Source: Costus lasius
Lineage: Eukaryota > Streptophyta > Magnoliopsida > Zingiberales > Costaceae
Assembly (NCBI GenBank): GCA_027563935.2
Contig: CM050451.1
Location: forward strand, 103,691,565-103,755,564
DNA length: 64,000 nt
Direction: 5' to 3'
The position numbers were made by a program, and so were the translations under genes. The notes under the pieces are model-generated. The model searched no databases and was not told the origin of the DNA. It saw nothing but the letters and a program-made list of their open reading frames with translations. Of this stretch, positions 56,105 to 64,000 are shown piece after piece. Every line of letters begins with the position of its first letter. Position 1 is the first letter of the stretch.

Positions 56105-58753
56105 ATGCCCAGGTGTTCTAGAAAACTATTTGAAGAAGATCCGGAACCAGAACGAACTTTTCGCTTGCGCAGGAAACAATTAGCAAAGAAGACCGAAGAA
56201 TCCAAGATGGGTGACACAAACCCACAACCGAGAACTCTTAAGGAATATGCAAATCCAAACTATCAAAGAGTTCGCTCTAGTATTGTTCGCCCCAACATTG
56301 AGGCGAATAACTTCGAAATCAAGCCTTCTCTTATCTATGGTTCAGCAGAATCAATTTGCAGGACTACCTTCTGAGGACCCTAATATGCACCTTTCCATAT
56401 TTCTTGAATACTGCGATACTTTGAAAATGAATGACGTTTCTAGTGATGCTTTGAGACTAAGATTATTTCTCTTTTCTCTCAGGGATAGAGCTCGTGCATT
56501 GCTACATTCAAAACCGCCAGGTTCCATAACAACTTGGGAGGAGCTCTCTAATGCCTTTCTAGCAAAATACTTTCCCCTGAGTAAGACTGCTCATCTAAGG
56601 AACCAGATCACAAATTTTGTTCAGAGGGAAGGAGAATCATTATACGAAGCATGGGACCGATTTAAAGAGCTTCAGAGGATGTGTCCGCATCACGGCCTTG
56701 AGAAGTGGGTATTAGTCCATACCTTCTATAATGCTCTCAATTATAACACTTGTATGACAGTTGATGCTGCCGCTGGTGGAGCAATCATGAATAAGGTCAT
56801 GGATGAGGCGATTGATCTATTTGAGGAGATGGCTTTGAACCATTGTCAATGGGTAAGTGAGAGAGGACCATCTGCTAAGGCATCAGGTAAGTATGATTTA
56901 GATGCTATTGCTTCGCTTGGCGCCAAGGTTGATTCTTTGACCCATAAAATCAATTCTTTGAATGTTAATTTTGTCACCGTTAATGCTATCTCATGTGAGA
57001 TTTGTGGCAATGCAGGACATAATGCAGAGGATTGTCCGTTAGGAGTTTCTACACAGGGGGAGTGCAATTCTGAACAAGTTAAGGCAATTGGGAACTATAA
57101 TGGAAGACCTCAGAATGACCCATACTCGAGTACTTACAACCCTGGTTGGAGGAACCATCCCAATTTTTCTTGGAAGAGTGTTCAAAATCAAAGTCAAACA
57201 CCCCAGAACAACAATCGACAACCCTCTAATTTTCAATCAAGATAGTATAACCAACCTCCAACACCCCATAAGTCTAACTTAGAGGTCATGATGGAGAACT
57301 TCATTGCCTCGTAGGCAAAACAGAATGAAAAATTCCTACAGCAATTAGAGAAGCAAGATGACAATTTTAGGCAGGAATTCAGATATGTAAATGAGTCTAT
57401 TAAGAATATCAATTCCAAGATGGAGTCTATGAAGACTCATCATAGGATGTTAGAAACTCAGATAGCTCAGCAGGCTAGCTCTTCAAGCAGGCCTACAGGC
57501 AGATTACCAGGAAACCAGAGGTGACCCACGTGAGTATTGCAATGCTATTACCACACGCAGTGGGAAACAGTTGGAAGAACCTAGAGCACCAGATGTTACA
57601 CAAGATTCAGAGGAGCAAAATGTTTAATCTACAGAGGAAGAGGGAAAAGAAGGAGAAACAACCTTTCAAGAAAGGGAGCCGAAGCCAGTTTATGTACCAC
57701 CACCTCCCTACAAACCACCGATACCTTTCCCTCAAAGATTGGTAAAGGCAAAAATTGATAAGCAGTTTGGAAAATTTTTAGAGATACTTAAAAAGCTTTA
57801 CATCAATATACCTTTCACTGATGCTTTGTCACATATGCCTTCTTATGCCAAGTTTTTGAAAGAGATTTTGTCCAACAAGAGAAAGTTAGAGGAGCATGGA
57901 ACGGTCGCACTTACAGAGGAGTGCAGTGCTATAATCCAGAACAAGCTGCCACCTAAGCTTAAGGACCCAGGGAGTTTTTCTATTCCTTGTTTAATTGGTA
58001 ATATGTCTATTGACCGTGCTCTGTGTGATTTAGGGGCTAGTGTCAGCTTAATGCCACACCCTGTTTGTAAAAAAGCTGGACATTGGAGATTTGAAGCCCA
58101 CTTCTGTTTCACTTCAGTTAGCCGACCGCTCTGTACGACATCTAGTAGGTATTTTAGAGTATGTGCCCATTAAGGTCGGTAAGTTTTTTATTCCTGTTGA
58201 TTTTGTTGTCCTCGAGATGGAGGAAGACTCTAGGCTTCCCATAATCTTAGGTTACCCCTTTTTGGCAACTGCTGGTGCAAATATTGATGTCAAAAATGGG
58301 AAGCTAACTTTTAAAATAGGTGAGGATTATGTAGATTTTGATCTGACAGAAAATCTAAAGAAGTCTTCTTTTGCAGGATCTTGTTGCAGTGTAGAAGTCT
58401 TGGAAGACACTTCACCGATGACTATTAATTCCAAGATAGAGAAAGATCCGCTTGAAGTATGCTTTATCAAAGGTGATGATAGTGATGGAGGAAAGAGGTA
58501 TGAATTTAAAACTCTCCCAAGTAACCTCAGGTATGAATTTCTTGGAGAGAACTCTACTTTTCCTGTATTTATTAATGCAAATCTTGAGGCATCTCAAACT
58601 ACAAAGAACTCATCTTATAATGGATCTTGCTGTGATATTAGTACTATGAATGATATTTTGACTGATGTGCATAAATTATTTGCTGAACATTCTGACTCTG
58701 AAAGTTATACTTTTGTGGATTGTATTATGAATTCTAATGATAAAGGATGTTAG
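56105..58753 (+). pseudogene. Gag/protease polyprotein of third element, broken; no pol
   Basis: The ATG at 56105 opens the gag N-terminus ('MPRCSRKLFEEDPEPERTF'). A frameshift near 56340 leads into the core ('LRDRARALLHSKPPG', 'QREGESLYEAWDRFKEL', 'AAAGGAIMN'), a zinc knuckle CEICGNAGHNAEDC (57000) and a coiled coil ending 'MLETQIAQQA'. Stops lie at about 57243 and 57313, with a further shift near 57525. Then come 'EYCNAITTRSGKQLEEP', 'IPFPQRLVKAKIDKQF' and retropepsin DLGASVSLMP (about 58030), with a shift near 58070 and 'IILGYPFLATAGANID'. The frame passes 'LPSNLRYEFLGENSTFPV', the usual lead-in to reverse transcriptase. It then switches to a Ser/Cys/Asp-rich tail and stops at 58753. Confidence 0.85.
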
Positions 58754-59480
58754 CTTAATGAGGAGGAGACTAATTTACTTTCGAAGAAGCAGAAAATTCA
58801 GAGGAAGAGATGAAAAAGAAAGGAAGGGTTGAAATTGTTTGACGAAGATAAGGGAACAAAGAAATTTTTTGCTAAAGTGAAACACTATTTTAGGGATAAG
58901 CCTTGTATATTCAGAGATCAAAGAACAAAACAAGGAAAGCATACATATACGATTCAAGGAGCCGTTACTTAATCAGGGTTGATTTTGGTCGAGCTAGTGA
59001 CGTTAAAATTAACGCTTCTTGGGAGGCAACCCAAGCACTATCTCTCTTTTTCATTCTCAGTTTTTATTTTTGTGTTATTTTACTTTTTGGTAGATAGGTT
59101 AGTTATTTGCTTTTGGAAGTTATGCTATGAATCTTATATGATGCTTTTAGAATAGTTTTCCCTTTTTACGGCAGTGCCGTAAACAATTCCACTGCCGTAA
59201 TTCCTATTCTGAACGTGATGCCCAGGTCAACTTCAACGCCCGATTTTTGCGGAGAAGATTGCGGGCGATCTAGAACACTAAATTGGATACCATAAGAAGC
59301 AAAAGGGAGCTTTTCACGAGTGGATGACGGAGAGACCAAAGGCCCCAAATTTCGTTCACTGTCGAGGGAGAAATCGCGATCCACGCCGCCCCCTAGGGTT
59401 TCGCCGCCACGCTTGATCCAGACGTTCTCCGGCCGTAATTTTTATACTGAAGCTTCGTCTGAAGGAGGAAACAACGTGTC
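58754..59480 (+). mobile_element. Internal 3' region of third element, with dyad motif and LTR-like part
   Basis: It includes the block 'acgcttcttgggaggcaaccc' (59010-59035), then TTACGGCAGTGCCGTAA at 59166-59182. The stretch 59200-59470 is homologous to the mid-LTR sequence of the minus-strand element (complement of 3640-3860: 'cccgatttttgcgg', 'actgtcgagggagaaat'). It is cut near 59480. No plus-strand 3' LTR follows. Confidence 0.6.
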
Positions 59481-59710
59481 AGAAGTCATCTAGTCATTGG
59501 AAATCAAGTGAATTACTCCCCCATGTCCCAAAAGTAGTTTAAGCTATCATCATGAAGGAATTACAATAGATCATGGTTTCAGAGGATCGAAAATCAAAGT
59601 AAAAGAGAAGTTTAGAAAATACAGCACGGCTGTGAAGTATTTCACAGCCGTAATTTGCAAGAACCGTCGATGAACAGTGCCCCTTTTTCTTCGATTTCTC
59701 TTCCAATCGA
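59481..59710 (-). mobile_element. Inverted fragment of Athila/Tat-type LTR
   Basis: It matches 3354-3590 of the minus-strand LTR in the same direction ('cccatgtccca', 'gtttaagct', 'gatgaacagtgcc'). It is therefore opposite in direction to the element that precedes it. Confidence 0.6.
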
Positions 59711-60030
59711 TCATCAATAATATAAAACCATATATCATCATCAAAAATATCATGCATCAGAAAATACATATAATCTAAGTACGATCCAAAAATTCATTTA
59801 GACATTCACATGACATCATATCATAAATCAAAGAGTCAAGACAAATACAATAACCATGAAATAAAATATCCTCCCCTACGTAAAGAATACATCGTCCTCG
59901 ATGCAATTAACAAGGAATAAGAGCGTAGGAGAAGGGATACTCACTATACGCCACTCGTTCGTAGTATCGCCCGAACCATCCTCCTTAGAGCTGTCCTCCT
60001 CTTGGTACACGCATCACAAAGCTCCTATAC
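59711..60030. other. Transposon-like debris, no gene
   Basis: On the minus strand there are words of a gypsy internal 3' region ('catcgaggacgatgtattc'). No frame was recognised. Confidence 0.35.
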
Positions 60031-60039
60031 AAAATATAA

Positions 60040-60158
60040 ATAATGATCACCCGTGGGCACTCGTTTAAATACCTTATCCGAGTTTGGGTCGGGTTCGGGT
60101 GCCGGGTCGGGTTTGGATTTAGGATAAAATTTTGGGTACCCGATCCGTTGCCAGTCTA
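60040..60158. mobile_element. hAT-like element end
   Basis: GGGTCGGGTTCGGGTGCCGGG-type repeats are followed by 'gatccgttgccagtcta', whose complement TAGACTGGCAACGGATCGGG resembles a hAT end. The other end was not found. Confidence 0.45.
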
Positions 60159-61140
60159 GTAGGGCACTTGTGTTTCGAAGGTTCATATTCATAACCGTTA
60201 CGATACCCTTGAAGGTGTCCGAGCGTCACAACTTAATCATGCTGGCTCTCGGACATGCATGTCGATAGTTTTGAAGGTGTCAAAGCATCATCTTCTTGTG
60301 GTTATGTGTAAGGCTATGCCAATGCCTTAATAGCCATCTTTGTATCATGAGGAGTAAGAATTGAGGGTTATACTTTTGTGGGTATTGAGTGTTGGGTGAC
60401 TCACCAACACTTAGGTGCAAGTGTATGGGATGTAACATTGTAAGCAAGATTATGGAGGTGTGGTTTCACTAAACATCTCATTCGTGTGAGTTGAGGTTCT
60501 GTCGAGCGTCCTGGGAGCTTCTACATTTGGATAACAAAGGGTCTGGGCGAGCACTGGGAGTGTTAAACCCATCTCCGATTCCTATCTCGAAACTGCCAGA
60601 GTTGAGAAAATCCATTCTAAACCCAATCCTGTAGTAGAATCCGAGTGACACGAGCATGAGTGGCTGATGCACATTGGGCGATCGGTGTGAGCATGAGTGG
60701 GGCGGCGACCAGTGTGAGTGCGAGCAAAGCAACAATAGTGTAGGGGGAGTAGAGGGAGGGTGTGAGGAGGAGAGGGAGAGAAGGGAAAAACGCACAAGGT
60801 GGAGAGGGAGAGAAGGGAGATGGAAGTTGGTAGGGGAGAGAAAAGAAGGGAGAGGTGAGAGAGAGGGGAAGGAATAAGTTAGGATTAGGGTTAGAATTTT
60901 ATTATTTTAATTTAAGGGTTTGTTTATATATTTTTTTAGGCGGGGCAAGTTTGGGGTTGGGTTTTGGGGTGGGGGTAGTGAAAATTTCATACCTAATCTT
61001 GACCCAACTTATATAAGTCGGGTTGTACCCGAACCCAACCAGAGCCTCGGTCAACTCAAGTTTTCTTCAATCAAATCAGGGGTCAGGTTAGGTCAAATCA
61101 TCTCTACTCTCAACTTAAGATTCTAACTAGTTGAATAGCG
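60159..61140. other. Unassigned stretch with GA-rich run and hAT-like fragment
   Basis: 60765-60880 is a GAGAGGGAGAGAAGGG-rich low-complexity run. 60935-61090 has 'gggtcaaatc' and 'gggttgtacccgaaccc' words of the hAT-like repeats. No gene was recognised. The 105-aa minus-strand frame at 60478-60795 has no known domain. Confidence 0.4.
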
Positions 61141-62030
61141 CATTAGGTATTGGACTTAGAAAGAAGTTATACTGTAGATTAATTATCTAGATAAAAGAAA
61201 AAAAAATGCCCCTAGCATTAGGTGTTTTAGGAAGGCTAAGTAAAAATACTATTTATAAATAAAATATTATATACATACTATGAAACTATTACATATATTA
61301 ATTAATTATATTATTTTTTAAAAAAGAATTAATTTGTAATTATTTTTTTAAAATATGACTATTTAATTTATATAATTATTATATATTTTCTTAATTAAAA
61401 ATATATTATTTTATGTTGAAATTTACTTAAATTAATATTTTAAATTTTGGTATTTTTATTGATAATAATTTTTATTTTTATTTATGAATGTAACTTTTAA
61501 TTATTTCACTACTATTAGAATATAATTATATATTTTATTAAAATAGTATAAATTTTTATAATAAAAATAAGCTACCTTATTACGTTATTAAAATTTAAAT
61601 ATATAATTTTTGGGGCTCACATTTTTTTAGACTACTTAACATTATATAATATTTTAAATTATATACTTAGTTCAACCATATTAAATTTATAGTCAATTAA
61701 TTTAATTACTAAAGGCCTTAGTAATATCATGGTATTGGAGGCGAACCCACACTCATTATTTTAATATGCCTATGTGTAAAAAAGTATAAAATTAAATTTT
61801 ATATAAGTACTATTTTATTTACAGACTAGAATCTATTTATACTCTACGAACTACAGCCCAATTCGCAAAGCCCATAAAATTAGCCCATCGGTTATAAAAT
61901 ATAACATAAACAATGAAATTACAAAAAAAAAACCTAATGCAAACTGCAAACCCCGAAATGATATTAAATTTTATTTACACTTAGGGTTATTTTTGTCTAT
62001 TTAGTGATTTTAAAAAAATTTTGGATACGC
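61141..62030. other. Very AT-rich stretch, nothing recognised
   Basis: There is no frame above chance length, no RNA gene and no clear repeat boundary. Confidence 0.5.
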
Positions 62031-62042
62031 TCAACTGAAGAT

Positions 62043-63190
62043 AGGGTTAGCAAAAAGTAACATGACTTGTTAATCGACTCGACTCGATATAAAATTAAGT
62101 AGGTTCGGATCAAATATAATTGTATTTGGGTTATAAATAATATTTAGGTTATGTCAGATTATAAATGAGTTAATTTATTCAACATATTTATTTTATATAT
62201 TTAAAAGTTTAATCCATACATAATTGGCTGACCAATAATACTATTTTGATCTCCTTCATTCAATTTCTAATCAACGGTGAGATCTAAGTTAACCTAATTG
62301 TCCCTTTCTAAAAGCTTTGTTTTTTTACTTTCAATTGTTCCACAGCCGCCCGAGCCTAAGTCGCAGCCGCTCAATGCCTCCTTCGTCCTCACCTAGTCGC
62401 AGTCTACTGCTATTCGCCATTTGCCGCCTGCTCCATCTCCTCCATTTGCTCCGCCTGCCGCCACCACCTCTTGCCGTCTGCTGCTCGCAGCCTGCTGCCG
62501 TTCGCCGTTGCCTCCTGCTGTTCGTCCTCACCTAGTCGCAGCTTCTCTGCCATTTGCTCCCAGTTGTTCGCCGCCTGTTGTTCCACAAGGTTAGGCCTCT
62601 AAGCAGTTGATTCAAGCTTTACTCCTGCATCAAAATTTATAAGCTTCGTAGAAGGTCCAAGATATAACCCCAAGTTGATTCAAGCTTTTTGTGATCGATG
62701 TTACGGAATGATCTGCAACTTTTGTAGTGTTCAATAGGGTTTTCGGCTTTGTTCAGATATGTCAAACGCTTTGTATTCGACGTGCATATGCTATTAACTA
62801 ATTTGAATCTTACATCGAATTGTTCAAAACAGTTGTGATTTTAAACATTACAGCTTAGTCTTGTACCCTTTAATTTGAACGTTAGGTTAAGTGCTGACAA
62901 ACCTGAAATAATGAGCATGATATTTTTTTCTTTAGTGCAATGAATTTTGATGGAAGAAGAAGATATTTATCTAAGTTCTTTGGGTCGTGTCGAGTTGGGT
63001 TTGTAAGTGACATCATAAATATGTTATTTGGGTTGTGTCAAATTACAGTTAATACTTAACCCATTTATTAAATGGGTTACTCAGTTGTGTTGGGTTGACC
63101 CGTTTAAATGTGTGTTTGTGTTTGGGTTCTGCTGATTGTGTTCAAGTTAGACTATTTGGTCACAGTTGTGTTCGGGTTAGTCTATTGGGC
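62043..63190. mobile_element. Probable hAT-derived repeat region
   Basis: The left part starts 'tagggttagcaaaaagtaac' with 'cgactcgactcgat'. The right part, 62980-63180, has 'gtttgtaagtgacatcat' and 'gggttgacccgttt'. This is homologous to 38480-38620 and typical of plant hAT non-autonomous ends. The GC-rich core 62340-62580 has CCGCCTGCT repeats. Target duplication was not determined. Confidence 0.35.
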
Positions 63191-64000
63191 TATACTGTCA
63201 AATTCTAAGTCATTGTTGCTGCGTCGACGTCGGTGGACTACGGCGCCTGTCTTTTTTGTACTTTTGGTTAGCTCTTTCCTTTGTTTCGGGGTCTGAGTTC
63301 CCTTTGCTTCTGTTTGCATCTGCCCTCTGTGGTTCGATGGCAATAGAGATAATAGATTATCTCAAAAGAGAACAAGCTATAAATTATCTCGATTTTCTTT
63401 TCTGACGATATGAAATTATCTTTCTGTTCCGTAAAAAAATGTGCTATAAATGCATGTAGTTAGATGCAGTTGTGGTTGAGGAACAATCCAAGTATATGTA
63501 TTGTAGCATCTAATCCACTTAACTGAGAGGAGCAATCACAATGTGTTTCCTTTCCTTATAAGGTTGTAGTAGCCATGGATCAAGCAAGTCTTCGATCTTT
63601 TTCTCATCACCTACTCCGTTTGCCCAACTTATGTTTGATAATTTCCTCCAAAACTACCAATTCTATGTAGAACTTAGATTAGAAAAGATACAAGCAATAA
63701 CTTATCCTGCCAGATTCGAATTATTCTCAAGCTTTAGGTCGGTAATGTTTTCTCTCAACTAGAGACGTCATGCGTAGCCTGCCCAACGCTTCATTTTATT
63801 CATTTCTTTGTTTCCTTCCCCATCTCTGTGTGGTCCTGCAATGCCTAACCGATGCTGCTCTATCATCATTTCGGCTCTCTCTATGTGGGTTATATGAAAG
63901 GTTCTTCTCAAGATCCACTCCATTTAATATCATAATTAAAATTTTATTTTCTTTAAGAATTAGGTATAATCAATCGGCAGGAGAATCGTATTACATTATA
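63191..64000. other. Right edge, no gene recognised
   Basis: Short frames only. Nothing supported by domain or splice evidence. Confidence 0.4.

Noticed and set aside
62317..62535. Possible signal-peptide-like small protein
   Set aside because: It is low-complexity CCGCCTGCT sequence inside a repeat; no splice or domain support.

Overview
The window looks like nuclear DNA of a flowering plant, most likely a monocot. The protein-coding genes have spliced exons with GT-AG introns and GC-rich coding sequence, and they lie in an AT-rich background dominated by plant LTR retrotransposons. Genus or species cannot be read from the sequence. Only four host genes are well supported: a seed-type tonoplast aquaporin (TIP3, 13674-14597, +), a tRNA-Leu(AAG) gene (37512-37592, +), a clathrin light chain gene (39375-49239, +, with an unusually long first intron) and a beta-expansin gene (52436-53804, +). 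They belong to different processes and do not form a pathway.

Layout. 1-2578: a copia LTR and gypsy LTR pieces. 2579-10655: Athila/Tat-type gypsy sequence on the minus strand (LTR, gag region, LTR, second internal remnant). 10665-13288: an LTR fragment, a second copy of the gypsy LTR repeat and a 0.8-kb foldback element just upstream of TIP3. 14848-30869: a minus-strand copia element whose gag is split by a complete 10.4-kb gypsy element (18682-29060) with a perfect 5-bp target duplication. 31833-33288: a solo gypsy LTR with a perfect 5-bp target duplication. 33451-36115: a decayed PIF/Harbinger transposon with a Tourist-type MITE inside it. 36918-37459: a hAT-type non-autonomous element with a perfect 8-bp target duplication. 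39824-48487: clathrin light chain intron 1, holding a copia solo LTR, itself interrupted by a 2.3-kb non-autonomous gypsy element, and a 417-bp MITE. 54543-59710: a third Athila/Tat-type element and an inverted LTR fragment. The rest is AT-rich sequence with hAT-like debris.

The most unusual signal is shared by the Athila/Tat-type elements. Each LTR carries a cluster of short dyad-symmetric motifs (CACGGCCGTG-type or TTACGGCANTGCCGTAA-type) about 255-280 bp from its start. In the three elements with internal sequence, a second cluster lies just 3' of the gag/protease region. The same three elements keep gag, with protease in two of them, but have no recognisable reverse transcriptase, RNase H or integrase. 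Their open frames end in acidic or membrane-spanning tails instead. This suggests a set of related non-autonomous retrotransposons with a common, perhaps undescribed, layout.
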